DNA of 64,000 nucleotides from Hafnia alvei (GTDB taxonomy: Bacteria > Pseudomonadota > Gammaproteobacteria > Enterobacterales > Enterobacteriaceae). The notes beneath the pieces were generated by a model. The model was not told the origin of the DNA. It saw nothing but the letters and a program-made list of their open reading frames with translations, and did not search any database. The DNA lies in the NCBI RefSeq assembly GCF_900095695.1, contig NZ_FMIQ01000006.1, forward strand, positions 310,001-374,000, in the 5' to 3' direction. This document shows, piece by piece, positions 9,696-19,992 of this stretch (position 1 is its first letter; the number at the start of each line of letters is the position of its first letter). The position numbers and the translations under genes were made by a program.

Positions 9696-10460
9696 TTGAA
9701 GCGATTTTTGATTTTAGCCGGCGCGATGATGGTAACGCCTATGGCAATGGCTGATTGCCAAGAGCAACTCAAGTCTATCTCCCACGAGCTTTACGGCTCC
9801 CGTGCGGTTGATGATGATAGCTTGAGCGTGTGCAAAGTTTGGCCTTACTCACCAGATAAAACCATCATGGTGATGTTAATTAATCAGCCAGAAAATAAGT
9901 CGCTTGATGAGTCTCTGTTTGACTACGATGTTGACGTCGTGGTGACTGATACACAGTCGGGGAAGATTTTAGCGCGTAACTATCATCCTCGAGCGATTAC
10001 GAATGATGCGATCGCTTTGAGCAGCGTCACTATCGATACCGCTCGTTACCAACTTACCCCTGAGTTAAGGGCTTTTGGTATTCGGTTTAACCGGCATGGG
10101 GCTTCAAGAGTCAACCCTATTGAGTATAACAATCTCAATTTATATGTCCTGAAGGATAAGGCGCTGCCGCTGATGGTGAATCAGTTAACGGTTGAGGATC
10201 TTGGCGGGGAGTGGGATGGTGATTGTGCCGGTTATTTTGATAAAAAAATCCGTACGATCTCTATTTTAAAAACCTCAACCTCAGGTTTTGCCGATCTTGG
10301 CGTACATGAAGTCTCGGTTCATAGTGAAGCAACCAAGAGAAAAGATGAATGCACGGAGACAGAAGCTGCGAAAAAGCAAGCCGACTATACCTTGCATTTC
10401 AATGGCATTAATTATTCCGTTGATAAGAAGTTACGACTGTTTGATGAGAGCCAGTTCTGA
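9696..10460 (+). CDS. Unrecognised secreted protein
   Basis: I do not recognise the family with confidence. A TTG start at 9696 is preferred: AAGGA at 9684-9688 lies 7 nt upstream, and the product then begins with a textbook signal peptide (KRFLILAGAMMVTPMAMA) cleaved before Asp-Cys. In-frame ATGs at 9675 and 9678 are alternatives. The mature part of about 235 residues has four to five Cys that may form disulfides, and short beta-rich segments (VDVVVTDTQSGKILARNYHP). This fits a periplasmic protein. It follows murJ by about 50 bp and ends at a strong terminator. Confidence 0.7.
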   Translation: MKRFLILAGAMMVTPMAMADCQEQLKSISHELYGSRAVDDDSLSVCKVWPYSPDKTIMVMLINQPENKSLDESLFDYDVDVVVTDTQSGKILARNYHPRAITNDAIALSSVTIDTARYQLTPELRAFGIRFNRHGASRVNPIEYNNLNLYVLKDKALPLMVNQLTVEDLGGEWDGDCAGYFDKKIRTISILKTSTSGFADLGVHEVSVHSEATKRKDECTETEAAKKQADYTLHFNGINYSVDKKLRLFDESQF

Positions 10461-10485
10461 TGGTATTGGAACGAGGCTAAATTGA

Positions 10486-10514
10486 AAAAACGGCTCATAT
10501 GAGCCGTTTTTTTA
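10486..10514. terminator. Bidirectional terminator
   Basis: CGGCTCAT / ATGAGCCG palindrome flanked by six A and seven T. It lies between the secreted-protein gene (plus) and argS (minus). Confidence 0.92.
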
Positions 10515-10547
10515 TGAGGCAACGCGTGTCAAATGACACGCGAGGAA

Positions 10548-12278
10548 TTACATACGCTCTACGGTTTCGATACCCAGCGTATCCAAACCTGTTTTCAGCG
10601 TTCGTGCCGTCAGCGCAGCCAATTTCAGGCGGCTGTTACGCTGTACTTCGCTTTCGGCTGTCAGGATAGGGCACGCTTCGTAGAAGCTTGAGAACAGACC
10701 CGCTAAGTCATACAGATAGGTACACATGACGTGCGGAGTGCCTTCACGAGCCACCTGAGTAATGGTTTCTTCGAACTGAATCAGACGAGCCGCCAGCGCT
10801 TTTTCGCGATCTTCAGTCAGGACGATGTCACCCGTCAGGGATTTTTCATCGATACCGGCGCGTTTGAATACGGAAGACACACGCGTATATGCGTATTGCA
10901 TATACGGCGCGGTGTTGCCTTCGAACGCCAGCATGTTGTCCCAGTCGAAGATGTAATCTGTGGTGCGGCTTTTTGACAGATCCGCGTATTTCACGGCGCC
11001 AATGCCGATAACTTCAACCAGCTTAGCCAGCTCTTCGCCGCTGAGATCTGGATTTTTCTCGGCGATCAGTTTGCCTGCGCGTTCAACCGCTTCTTCCAAC
11101 AGATCAGACAGTTTAATGGTACCGCCTGAACGGGTTTTGAATGGCTTGCCGTCTTTGCCTAACATCATGCCGAACATGTGGTGCTCGAGGCTAACAGAGT
11201 CTGGTACGTAGCCCGCTTTACGCACGATAGTCCATGCCTGCATCAAGTGCTGGTGCTGGCGGGAGTCGATGTAATACAGCACGCGGTCAGCGCCCAGCGT
11301 TTCGTAACGATATTTCGCACAGGCTATATCGGTGGTGGTGTACAGGTAGCCGCCATCCTTTTTCTGGATGATGACGCCCATAGGCTCACCGTCTTTGTTT
11401 TTGTATTCATCGAGGAATACAACGGTTGCGCCTTCGCTTTCCACCGCTAAACCTTTGGCTTTCAAATCTGCAACGATGCCAGGCAGCATGCTGTTGTATA
11501 GGCTCTCACCCATCACGTCATCTTTGGTTAAGGTGACGTTCAGACGTTGATAGTTTTTCTGGTTTTGCGACATAGTGATGTCGACCAGTTTGCGCCACAT
11601 TTGGCGACAGTATTCGTCGCCGCCCTGCAGTTTGACTACATAGGCACGTGCGCGCTCAGCAAACGCGGCATCTTCGTCATAATGCTTTTTCGCTTCGCGA
11701 TAGAAGGCTTCCAAATCGGAAAGGTCCATTTCATTCGCGTGTTCGTTCTGCATTTTCTCCAGATAGGCGATCAGCATGCCGAACTGGGTACCCCAGTCGC
11801 CGACGTGGTTGGCGCGAATAACGTTGTGGCCGAGGAATTCCAAGGTGCGAACGGATGCATCACCGATGATGGTAGAGCGCAAGTGGCCGACGTGCATCTC
11901 TTTGGCGACGTTAGGCGCGGAGTAGTCAACCACGATAGTTTGTGGTTTCACCGGAGCAACGCCTAAACGCTCATCTGCCAGCGCTGCTTCGACTTGTTTT
12001 GCCAACCATGCAGGATCTAAGAAAATATTAATAAAACCCGGACCCGCGATTTCGACTTTGTTAGCGATACCGTCTAGCTCAAGATGGGTTAGCACCTGTT
12101 CTGCCAGTTGTCGTGGAGCAATACCCAGAATCTTTGCCGCGCCCATGACGCCATTGGCCTGATAGTCGCCGAATTGCGCTTTCGCGGATTGACGGACAAG
12201 AGCTTCGCTGTTAGCAGGAGCGCCTGCAGCCACCAGAGCTTGGGTGACTTTATCTGAAAGAAGTACCTGAATATTCAC
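10548..12278 (-). CDS. argS: Arginyl-tRNA synthetase
   Basis: A 576-residue class I aminoacyl-tRNA synthetase that charges tRNA-Arg, length as in E. coli (577). Visible parts are the N-terminal Add1 domain (residues 1 to about 110), the HIGH-type motif in [18 protein letters not shown] near residues 120-137, and the C-terminal anticodon-binding DALR domain ending [10 protein letters not shown]. As usual in ArgRS, a canonical KMSKS is missing and replaced by [15 protein letters not shown]. Confidence 0.98.
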   Translation of the reverse strand: MNIQVLLSDKVTQALVAAGAPANSEALVRQSAKAQFGDYQANGVMGAAKILGIAPRQLAEQVLTHLELDGIANKVEIAGPGFINIFLDPAWLAKQVEAALADERLGVAPVKPQTIVVDYSAPNVAKEMHVGHLRSTIIGDASVRTLEFLGHNVIRANHVGDWGTQFGMLIAYLEKMQNEHANEMDLSDLEAFYREAKKHYDEDAAFAERARAYVVKLQGGDEYCRQMWRKLVDITMSQNQKNYQRLNVTLTKDDVMGESLYNSMLPGIVADLKAKGLAVESEGATVVFLDEYKNKDGEPMGVIIQKKDGGYLYTTTDIACAKYRYETLGADRVLYYIDSRQHQHLMQAWTIVRKAGYVPDSVSLEHHMFGMMLGKDGKPFKTRSGGTIKLSDLLEEAVERAGKLIAEKNPDLSGEELAKLVEVIGIGAVKYADLSKSRTTDYIFDWDNMLAFEGNTAPYMQYAYTRVSSVFKRAGIDEKSLTGDIVLTEDREKALAARLIQFEETITQVAREGTPHVMCTYLYDLAGLFSSFYEACPILTAESEVQRNSRLKLAALTARTLKTGLDTLGIETVERM

Positions 12279-12511
12279 CGGGTTACCTTAAGTTTGTAAC
12301 GCCAGACGTGTGTGACGACGGCGTTTTATATGTGAGATCGTTAATCGAGGCGCATACGCACCAAAACAGCCGATAATTATATGTCAATTCGCTGCGTGAG
12401 TCAGCAAGCATGCGCTTATGCAGCGAATATAGCCGCCATAAATAGGGCGTGGAAGTCTGTGAAAAGAGCAGGTAAAGTACGCAGCCTTGTAGATAGCGGA
12501 GAAGAGAGAAA

Positions 12512-13075
12512 ATGACATTTTTGGCAGAGATTGAAATACTGCGCGATTTAGATGCAGATTTAGATCGTTTTACTGCGCTGTTACAGGGGTTTGCCGACAA
12601 GCTTGAGCTCGATTTATCTGCCTTCAGCGCGGACCATATCTCTTTACGCTGTCACCAGAATACCACGGCCGATCGCTGGAGAGCGGGGTTCGAAACTTGT
12701 GGAACACTGCTGTCTGAAAATATGATTAACGGTCGGCCCATTTGTTTGTTTGACCTCAGCCAGCCGCTTCGTGTGGGACCGTGGCTGATTGACTGCGTGG
12801 AGCTGCCTTACCCGGGTGAAAAACGCTATCCGCACGAAGGCTGGGAGCATGTTGAATTGGTTATTGGCGGCGATCCTGAAACCTTGCATCCGCGCGCGCT
12901 AGAATTACTGTCAGATTCGGCACTGCTGGCGCCGGGCATTAAGTTGAAATTCAGCAGCCCAAAAGGGGAGCAAGAGCGTTTGCCAAATCCGACATTGGCG
13001 GTCACCGATGGTGAAGTCACGATAAAATTCCATCCTTACTCTATTCGTGAAATTGTGGCGAGCGAACAGCAGTAA
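12512..13075 (+). CDS. yecM: YecM family protein (VOC-like)
   Basis: A 187-residue protein related to E. coli YecM, a fold in the vicinal-oxygen-chelate / glyoxalase superfamily. The block DHISLRCHQNTTADRW near residues 41-56 and the metal-ligand-like His/Glu in HEGWEHVELVIGG are typical. No activity is known. It is divergent from argS, the same pairing as in E. coli. Confidence 0.9.
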   Translation: MTFLAEIEILRDLDADLDRFTALLQGFADKLELDLSAFSADHISLRCHQNTTADRWRAGFETCGTLLSENMINGRPICLFDLSQPLRVGPWLIDCVELPYPGEKRYPHEGWEHVELVIGGDPETLHPRALELLSDSALLAPGIKLKFSSPKGEQERLPNPTLAVTDGEVTIKFHPYSIREIVASEQQ

Positions 13076-13091
13076 GCGTGAGTTTCAAAGT

Positions 13092-13131
13092 AAAAAAGCG
13101 CCATTCCGTTGTGGGACATGGCGCTTTTTTT
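13092..13131. terminator. Bidirectional terminator between yecM and the patB-like gene
   Basis: AAAAAAGCGCCAT / ATGGCGCTTTTTTT arms around a 13-nt loop, with A- and T-runs on both sides of the stem. Confidence 0.92.
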
Positions 13132-13139
13132 ATGGAAAA

Positions 13140-14291
13140 TTACAGGGCGTTGATGGCATTTTCCATGCGGTCGAGCGCTTTGACCAGAAGATCACGATGG
13201 CAGCCAAAATTAATGCGCACAAATTTGGCATCACCAAAATCTGCGCCCGGTGACAGGCCGACGCCGGCCTGCTCGAAGAACGCATGTGGATTATCAACCG
13301 GCAGTTCGGATGCATCGACCCAAGCCAGATAGGTGGCAGCGAGATTAACGGTAGACAGACCTTTCATCGCATTGATGCGCTTCACCAGCAGATCGCGGTT
13401 GCCTCGTAGGTAATCAAGCTGAGCGTCAAGCCACGCTTGTCCATCACGGTAAGCAGCCTCGGCGGCAACGTAAGCTAAAATATCTACATTAGGAACCAGC
13501 CCCGCGCGTTCAGCGTTGAAACGATCGCGTAGGTTTTTATTTGGAATAATGGCAATAGTCGCGCCGAGTCCGGCAATATTATACGTTTTTGATGGTGCCA
13601 TCAGCGTGACGCTGCGCTGGGCTGCTTCATCGCTCAGAGAGGCGATGGGAATATGTTTTGCTCCCGGTTCTAGTAGCAGATCGCAATGAATTTCATCAGA
13701 ACAGATGACGAGGTCGTGACGCTGTGCAAAGGCGAGCTGAGCCTCAAGCTCTTCGCGCGTATAAACGGTACCGCCCGGATTATGCGGGTTGCACAGCATC
13801 ATGAGTTTTTCATTGCCAGTAAGCTGTTGCTCAGCGCTGTCTACATCCATTACCCAGCGTTGATCGCGCAACTTCACGGGAATAGACAACTGTTGACGAT
13901 GGGCAAAGCGGGATGATTTAACAAACGGCGGATAGATTGGGAAGGGCGCCAATGTGTGCTGCTGAGGGGCGGTAAAGGCGCGAACGCTTAGGTTCAAGCC
14001 GCAAACCATACCCGGCAAAAAGACTAGCCATTCAGGTTTTACATCCCATTGGTATAAATTGCGCATGCGCTCAATAAATATACTCACCAATTCCTGTGAT
14101 GGGTCACCGTAGCCAAATACGCCTTCAGCAACGCGTTTTTGCAGCGCATCAATAACAGCCGGTGGGGAACGGAAATCGGTATCAGCGACCCACATCGGAA
14201 TGATGTCTTTGTTCGCATATTTGTTCCATTTCTGACTATCACTGTGACTTCTGTCGACCCATTCATCAAAATTGAATGTCATAGTATTCAT
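13140..14291 (-). CDS. PatB/MalY-type PLP-dependent C-S lyase
   Basis: A 383-residue fold-type I PLP enzyme of the MalY/PatB family, which cleaves cystathionine and related C-S bonds to release a thiol, pyruvate and ammonia. Family signs are the N-terminal WADTDFRSPPAVIDAL, MLCNPHNPGGTVYTREEL (Asn of the PLP site), ICSDEIHCDLLL (Asp binding the pyridine N) and the Schiff-base Lys in MAPSKTYNIAGL. The protein has the length of E. coli MalY (390), but no maltose genes are nearby, so a sulfur amino-acid role is more likely. It is transcribed alone, divergent from cutC. Confidence 0.85.
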   Translation of the reverse strand: MNTMTFNFDEWVDRSHSDSQKWNKYANKDIIPMWVADTDFRSPPAVIDALQKRVAEGVFGYGDPSQELVSIFIERMRNLYQWDVKPEWLVFLPGMVCGLNLSVRAFTAPQQHTLAPFPIYPPFVKSSRFAHRQQLSIPVKLRDQRWVMDVDSAEQQLTGNEKLMMLCNPHNPGGTVYTREELEAQLAFAQRHDLVICSDEIHCDLLLEPGAKHIPIASLSDEAAQRSVTLMAPSKTYNIAGLGATIAIIPNKNLRDRFNAERAGLVPNVDILAYVAAEAAYRDGQAWLDAQLDYLRGNRDLLVKRINAMKGLSTVNLAATYLAWVDASELPVDNPHAFFEQAGVGLSPGADFGDAKFVRINFGCHRDLLVKALDRMENAINAL

Positions 14292-14557
14292 CCTTTAGTA
14301 GGCTTAGTTCCTGCCCCAGTAGGCAATAGTAAAACAGACGGTAAAAACGTCATGGCGATGATTAATGTGCGTTTTTCTGCCGGTTTGTATGAGTGTTCTT
14401 AAGCGTATCAAGAGTTCGTTACTGGGAACGATACTTATCACGTTTTTTGTCAGCCTACGCGAGAAGGTTCCACTTTCTCAAGTGTCATTACGTTGGAATG
14501 AAAAGTTTTCACGTAACGTAGTCTGTTTTGGCGGTTTTTTTTGGAGGTTTTTTCATT

Positions 14558-15313
14558 ATGAAATTGGAAATTTGTTGTTTCGGGGTGGAATGCGCCCTGA
14601 CGGCGGAACGCGCAGGTGCAGACCGTATTGAGCTTTGTGCAAGCCAGTTAGACGGTGGTTTAACGCCAAGCTACGGGACCCTGAAACTGGCTCGCGATAA
14701 GGTCTCTATTCCCGTACATCCAATTATTCGGCCACGCGGCGGAGATTTTTGCTACAGCGATACTGAATTTGAAGTGATGAAAAATGACATGGCGATGATC
14801 CGCGATATGGGCTTCCCCGGCGCTGTCATCGGTATGTTAGACGCTGAAGGTCATATCGATTTGCCAAGAATGCGTGAGCTGATGCAGCTGAGCGGTAATA
14901 TGGCGATCACCTTCCATCGCGCTTTTGATATGTGCGTGAGCCCACTCGTTGCGTTGAGCCAGTTGACCGATTTAGGGATTGCGCGCATTCTGACATCTGG
15001 TCAGCAGCAAAGCGCTGAAGTTGGCTTACCGCTGCTTAAAGAGTTGCTTAATGAAACTCAAGGGCCGGTCATTATGGCGGGTGCAGGAGTGCGTTTAACG
15101 AACCTGCATAAATTCCAAGAGGTTGGTTTGAGTGAAGTACACAGCTCTGCGGGCCATATGGTGCCGTCAGCGATGCGCTACCGTAAGGCGGGAGTGACAA
15201 TGTGCTCAGACAGTGAGTTTGATGAATTTACTCATTATTGCGTCGATGGCGAAGTGGTCGAAGCAATGAAAACCGCGCTGAGTCTTGGTGAACCGTATCC
15301 ACGTTCTGCCTAG
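14558..15313 (+). CDS. cutC: Copper homeostasis protein CutC
   Basis: A 251-residue TIM-barrel protein of the CutC family. Blocks are [20 protein letters not shown] at the N-terminus, [12 protein letters not shown] near residue 62, FHRAFDM near 127 and [10 protein letters not shown] near 155. The start at 14558 follows GGAGG at 14543-14547. The family was named for copper tolerance in E. coli, a role that has since been questioned, and the catalytic function is unknown. The 265-bp upstream gap holds a short inverted repeat (TTACGT / ACGTAA, about 14488-14516) and no gene. Confidence 0.93.
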   Translation: MKLEICCFGVECALTAERAGADRIELCASQLDGGLTPSYGTLKLARDKVSIPVHPIIRPRGGDFCYSDTEFEVMKNDMAMIRDMGFPGAVIGMLDAEGHIDLPRMRELMQLSGNMAITFHRAFDMCVSPLVALSQLTDLGIARILTSGQQQSAEVGLPLLKELLNETQGPVIMAGAGVRLTNLHKFQEVGLSEVHSSAGHMVPSAMRYRKAGVTMCSDSEFDEFTHYCVDGEVVEAMKTALSLGEPYPRSA

Positions 15314-15383
15314 CGCAGACGTGTGTTGAGCAGTTCCAGTAGAAGTAGTACGAATTTTAGTGGATGTCTCACTAAACAGTATG

Positions 15384-15413
15384 GCCCCAACAATTGTTGT
15401 TGGGGCTTTTTTT
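15384..15413. terminator. Terminator of cutC
   Basis: GCCCCAACAA / TTGTTGGGGC with a 3-nt loop and seven T. It is close enough to the cmoB stop to act on both strands. Confidence 0.9.
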
Positions 15414-15423
15414 CGTTTGACGC

Positions 15424-17201
<1,778 letters not shown>

Positions 17202-17479
17202 TCAACAAAGGGCGCACATTTTAGCAGATAAACCCCTGCGAGAGCTATTCCCTTGCGAAGAAGAGGGATGTGGCGGCGGTGATAAGGCATAGATAGCGCC
17301 TGATGAGTGCGTTGACGAATGGATAAACTGGCAACAACTAGCTCGCCTAGCATGAAGTTTGGCTTGATTGCAATAGGCCGGAAGTGATACAAAGCAGCCC
17401 GCAATGTAAATAAAATAATACGATGCGCCACGATTCAGCGTTCACACAGCGCGAATGACGCTTTCGCACAGAGGATAAA

Positions 17480-18838
17480 ATGGGCGATCTGCAACAAGAA
17501 GAAACCCTACAGAGGGGATTGAAAAATAGGCATATCCAACTGATTGCACTCGGAGGTGCGGTTGGTACGGGGCTATTTTTGGGTATTGCGCAAACCATTA
17601 AAATGGCAGGCCCATCGGTGCTGCTGGGTTACGCTATTGGTGGCTTTATCGCATTTTTGATCATGCGCCAGCTGGGTGAAATGGTGGTTGAAGAGCCGGT
17701 AGCGGGTTCATTTAGCCACTTTGCCTATAAGTACTGGGGAAGTTTTGCCGGTTTCTTAGCGGGCTGGAATTACTGGGTTATGTTCGTGCTGGTAGGGATG
17801 GCGGAACTGACCGCGGTGGGTATCTACATCCAATATTGGTGGCCGGATATTCCCACGTGGATGTCGGCGGCTGGCTTCTTTGTGATCATCAATATTGTCA
17901 ATCTGGTCAACGTTCGCGTTTATGGTGAAACTGAATTTTGGTTTGCAATCATCAAAGTCGGCGCGATTATTGGCATGATTGTCTTTGGTGCATGGATGTT
18001 AGCTTCCGGCTCTGGTGGTCCGCAGGCAAGTATCACTAACCTATGGACTCAAGGTGGCTTTTTACCAAATGGCTGGCACGGTTTAATTATGGCCATGGCG
18101 GTGATTATGTTCTCCTTTGGTGGTCTTGAGCTGGTAGGAATTACCGCCGCAGAGGCAAGCGAACCGCGCAAAAGTATCCCTAAAGCCACCAATCAGGTGG
18201 TCTACCGAATTCTGATTTTCTATATCGGTTCATTGACCGTTTTGCTGTCTCTCTACCCGTGGCAAAACGTTGTACAGGGCGGAAGCCCGTTTGTGATGAT
18301 CTTCCATGCGCTAGATAGCAACTGGGTGGCCACCGCGCTAAATATCGTGGTTCTCACTGCGGCTCTGTCTGTTTATAACAGCTGTGTGTATTCAAATAGC
18401 CGTATGCTGTTTGGGCTAGCAAAGCAAGGTAATGCACCTGCGGCATTGACGAAAGTGAACCGTCGCGGCGTACCGATTCTGTCGATTGGCCTCTCTGCAT
18501 TAACAACGTCAGCGGTAGTTTTGATTAACTATATTATGCCGGGCGAGGCTTTTGAGCTGTTGATGGCGCTGGTGGTCTCTACGCTGGTGATTAACTGGGT
18601 GATGATCTGTATGGCTCATCTCAAGTTCAAAGCGGTAAAAAACCAACAGGGTGTGGCGACGGCCTTCAAAGCGCTTTGGTATCCGTACGGCAATTACTTA
18701 TGTCTGGCTTTCTTGGGGCTCATCTTGGTGATCATGTATATGACACCGGGGATCCGAATTTCAGTGGTCCTACTTCCAATTTGGGTGGCGGTTCTGTGGG
18801 CTGGCTTCATGCTGTCTCGTAAGAAAAACAAAGCATAA
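17480..18838 (+). CDS. aroP: Aromatic amino acid permease (AroP/PheP type)
   Basis: A 452-residue inner-membrane APC-superfamily transporter with about 12 hydrophobic segments. The N-terminus LKNRHIQLIALGGAVGTGLFLG and IMRQLGEMVVEEPVAGSFSHFA are the amino-acid permease signature. Several stretches (SFSHFAYKYWGSFAGF, SVYNSCVYSNSRMLFGLA) look closer to AroP than to PheP, so uptake of Phe, Tyr and Trp is inferred. A TGTAAA half-site at 17405-17410 could belong to a weak TyrR box, but its partner half is poor. The 296-bp gap to cmoA holds no other gene. Confidence 0.85.
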   Translation: MGDLQQEETLQRGLKNRHIQLIALGGAVGTGLFLGIAQTIKMAGPSVLLGYAIGGFIAFLIMRQLGEMVVEEPVAGSFSHFAYKYWGSFAGFLAGWNYWVMFVLVGMAELTAVGIYIQYWWPDIPTWMSAAGFFVIINIVNLVNVRVYGETEFWFAIIKVGAIIGMIVFGAWMLASGSGGPQASITNLWTQGGFLPNGWHGLIMAMAVIMFSFGGLELVGITAAEASEPRKSIPKATNQVVYRILIFYIGSLTVLLSLYPWQNVVQGGSPFVMIFHALDSNWVATALNIVVLTAALSVYNSCVYSNSRMLFGLAKQGNAPAALTKVNRRGVPILSIGLSALTTSAVVLINYIMPGEAFELLMALVVSTLVINWVMICMAHLKFKAVKNQQGVATAFKALWYPYGNYLCLAFLGLILVIMYMTPGIRISVVLLPIWVAVLWAGFMLSRKKNKA

Positions 18839-18854
18839 GCTGTACGCGCTGAGC

Positions 18855-18880
18855 AAAAGACAATCTTCGGATTGTCTTTT
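18855..18880 (+). terminator. Terminator of the aroP-like permease
   Basis: AAAAGACAATC / GATTGTCTTTT stem closed by a TTCG tetraloop. Confidence 0.92.
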
Positions 18881-18902
18881 AGCCATGTCATTCGGCTGAA
18901 AA

Positions 18903-18983
18903 TAAAAAACCTCGCTGGTATGCGAGGTTTTTTATTTTGTGACTGCGGCTGGTGACCACGGTGCACGTTAGTATTCTTCAACT
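18903..18983 (-). ncRNA. istR: IstR-1-like antisense small RNA
   Basis: A predicted RNA of about 81 nt that represses tisB. Its promoter on the minus strand is TTGACT, 17 nt, TATATT (19017 to 18989), nearly consensus and therefore constitutive. The RNA would start at 18983/18982 with GTTGAAGAATACTAACGTGC and end at the hairpin CCTCGC / GCGAGG with six T (18928-18904 on this strand). Its first 20 nt (18982 to 18963) are complementary to the tisB leader at 19198-19217 with one G-U pair. E. coli IstR-1 is 75 nt, starts GUUGA as I recall it, and acts the same way. The gene is called from arrangement and complementarity, not from expression data. Confidence 0.88.
18904..18933. terminator. Terminator of istR, usable on both strands
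   Basis: CCTCGC (18910-18915) pairs with GCGAGG (18922-18927), flanked by six A and six T. On the minus strand it forms the 3' end of the IstR RNAs, and on the plus strand it backs up the permease terminator. Confidence 0.9.
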
Positions 18984-18988
18984 AGACA

Positions 18989-19017
18989 AATATAAGACGG
19001 CAGGGCAAGCAAGTCAA
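18989..19017 (-). promoter_or_regulatory. Constitutive istR-1 promoter
   Basis: Minus-strand -35 TTGACT (19017-19012) and -10 TATATT (18994-18989) with a 17-nt spacer. There is no LexA site within it. Confidence 0.85.
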
Positions 19018-19055
19018 TTTATTGGCAGTTACAACAAACTTAATAAATCTTACCA

Positions 19056-19083
19056 TAAATACTGGTTGTATATACAGTGTCAT
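19056..19083 (-). promoter_or_regulatory. Predicted LexA-controlled istR-2 promoter
   Basis: Minus-strand -35-like ATGACA (19083-19078) and -10-like TATTTA (19061-19056). The 16-nt spacer coincides exactly with the LexA box. A transcript from about 19049 to the shared terminator would be about 147 nt; E. coli IstR-2 is 140 nt. Confidence 0.6.
19062..19077. promoter_or_regulatory. LexA box of the tisB/istR locus
   Basis: CTGGTTGTATATACAG fits CTG-N10-CAG with an AT-alternating core. It overlaps the tisB promoter and fills the spacer of the divergent istR-2 promoter, so SOS induction would free both. Confidence 0.88.
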
Positions 19084-19093
19084 GGCATATAAT
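19066..19093 (+). promoter_or_regulatory. SOS promoter of tisB
   Basis: -35 TTGTAT (19066-19071), 16-nt spacer, -10 TATAAT (19088-19093). The LexA box covers the -35. Transcription should start near 19100, giving a leader of about 185 nt. Confidence 0.8.
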
Positions 19094-19197
19094 CATTTTT
19101 GTTGAAATGAATAACGTGTTTTGAGCCGCAATCGGGCAACGAGTTTAAAGTCCTAGCCAATAGCGAGTGGTGTCGATTGGTGCCTTAACTCAAGGAA

Positions 19198-19217
19198 GCA
19201 CGTTAGTATTTTTCAAC
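19198..19217 (+). promoter_or_regulatory. IstR pairing site in the tisB leader
   Basis: GCACGTTAGTATTTTTCAAC is the reverse complement of the 5' end of the predicted IstR RNA except for one position that gives a G-U pair. It lies about 70 nt upstream of the tisB start, where E. coli has the ribosome standby site that IstR-1 blocks. Confidence 0.85.
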
Positions 19218-19263
19218 AATCCGATGGCTGATAGGCAGCGGAAAGGCAAGGTCATCGTTAGTG

Positions 19264-19278
19264 CTCCTGACTAGGAGA
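19264..19278 (+). promoter_or_regulatory. Hairpin sequestering the tisB ribosome-binding site
   Basis: CTCCT (19264-19268) pairs with AGGAG (19273-19277) around a GACT loop, hiding the AGGAGA Shine-Dalgarno sequence. This explains why translation would need an upstream standby site. Confidence 0.7.
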
Positions 19279-19284
19279 GAGCGT

Positions 19285-19374
19285 ATGAAATTTCTAGAAC
19301 TGCTCACAGTTCTTGCAAAGTTCATGGTTGCTGCGTTGCAACTGCTTGAAACAGCATTGAGATTTTTTAGCTGA
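19285..19374 (+). CDS. tisB: TisB-like SOS-induced membrane toxin peptide
   Basis: A 29-residue peptide, the length of E. coli TisB, with the shared core FMVAALQLLETAL (E. coli, from memory: LIVAALQLLDAVL) and an N-terminal MKFLELL. It forms one amphipathic hydrophobic helix. TisB inserts in the inner membrane, lowers the proton-motive force and ATP, and promotes persistence after DNA damage. AGGAGA lies 6 nt upstream of the ATG but is held in a hairpin. The upstream LexA box, long leader, IstR pairing site and divergent sRNA all match the known system. Its small size means it is easily missed in annotation. A separate tisA reading frame was not assigned. Confidence 0.9.
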   Translation: MKFLELLTVLAKFMVAALQLLETALRFFS

Positions 19375-19390
19375 TTTAGGTCGCATCTAA

Positions 19391-19415
19391 GGAGGAGAGG
19401 GAACTCTCCTCCTTT
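19391..19415 (+). terminator. Terminator of tisB
   Basis: Perfect 9-bp stem GGAGGAGAG / CTCTCCTCC with loop GGAA, followed by TTT, 16 nt after the tisB stop. Confidence 0.82.
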
Positions 19416-19440
19416 AACAAAAGCATGTTAAGACGATGTT

Positions 19441-19836
19441 TTAATCTAGCGTAAACATTTGATCCCACGGTAGATAAAACAGGTTGGCGATCACCATCAG
19501 TACCAGTGAGATATACGTTGCACTCATTCCTGAGCGACGCCAGCGAATTTCACGGTGACGTAAACCGTAGGAATGCATTAGCCGACCCGCGATCAGTAAA
19601 ATTCCGCATACGTGGATCATCCAAATCAGCGAACCGTTCATTTCCATCATAACCAGCAGTATTGCCGCAATTGGAATGTATTCAACGGCATTGCCATGTA
19701 CGCGGATTGCGGTTTGCAGCTCATAAAAACCGCCATCACCGTAGGCAACACGATACTGCATACGCAGTTTTACAACGTTCAAAGATAGCTTGATCAACAA
19801 CAGTGCGCCGAGCACGACATAAAGCGCGCTTACCAT
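19441..19836 (-). CDS. yecN: MAPEG-type membrane protein YecN
   Basis: A 131-residue inner-membrane protein with four predicted helices. It belongs to the MAPEG family (membrane-associated proteins in eicosanoid and glutathione metabolism) and matches E. coli YecN: LRMQYRVAYGDGGFYELQ and RVHGNAVEYIPIAAILLVMMEMNG. The start MVSALY at 19836 is preferred because GGAG lies 6 nt ahead; an ATG four codons upstream has no site. No enzymatic function is established. Confidence 0.93.
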   Translation of the reverse strand: MVSALYVVLGALLLIKLSLNVVKLRMQYRVAYGDGGFYELQTAIRVHGNAVEYIPIAAILLVMMEMNGSLIWMIHVCGILLIAGRLMHSYGLRHREIRWRRSGMSATYISLVLMVIANLFYLPWDQMFTLD

Positions 19837-19992
19837 TTTTAGCTCCATTGCCCAATAATTTACCTACGAATGAATAATAGCGGGCTCAAAGAGCATTGTC
19901 CTTAGGAAATATCGTTGTAAGTAAAATAGTTAGCTTGTTAAAGCATCAGTCAGGTTGGGGTTGTGATGCAGGTATTGAAATTTTGCTACCTA

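Noticed and set aside
11547-11966. 139-codon ORF opposite argS.
   Set aside because: A shadow of the argS codon pattern on the other strand; the same holds for long antisense frames in aspS, edd, yoaA and rluF.
17405-17416. TyrR box upstream of the aromatic permease gene.
   Set aside because: Only one half-site (TGTAAA) is good; the partner half does not match TTTACA.
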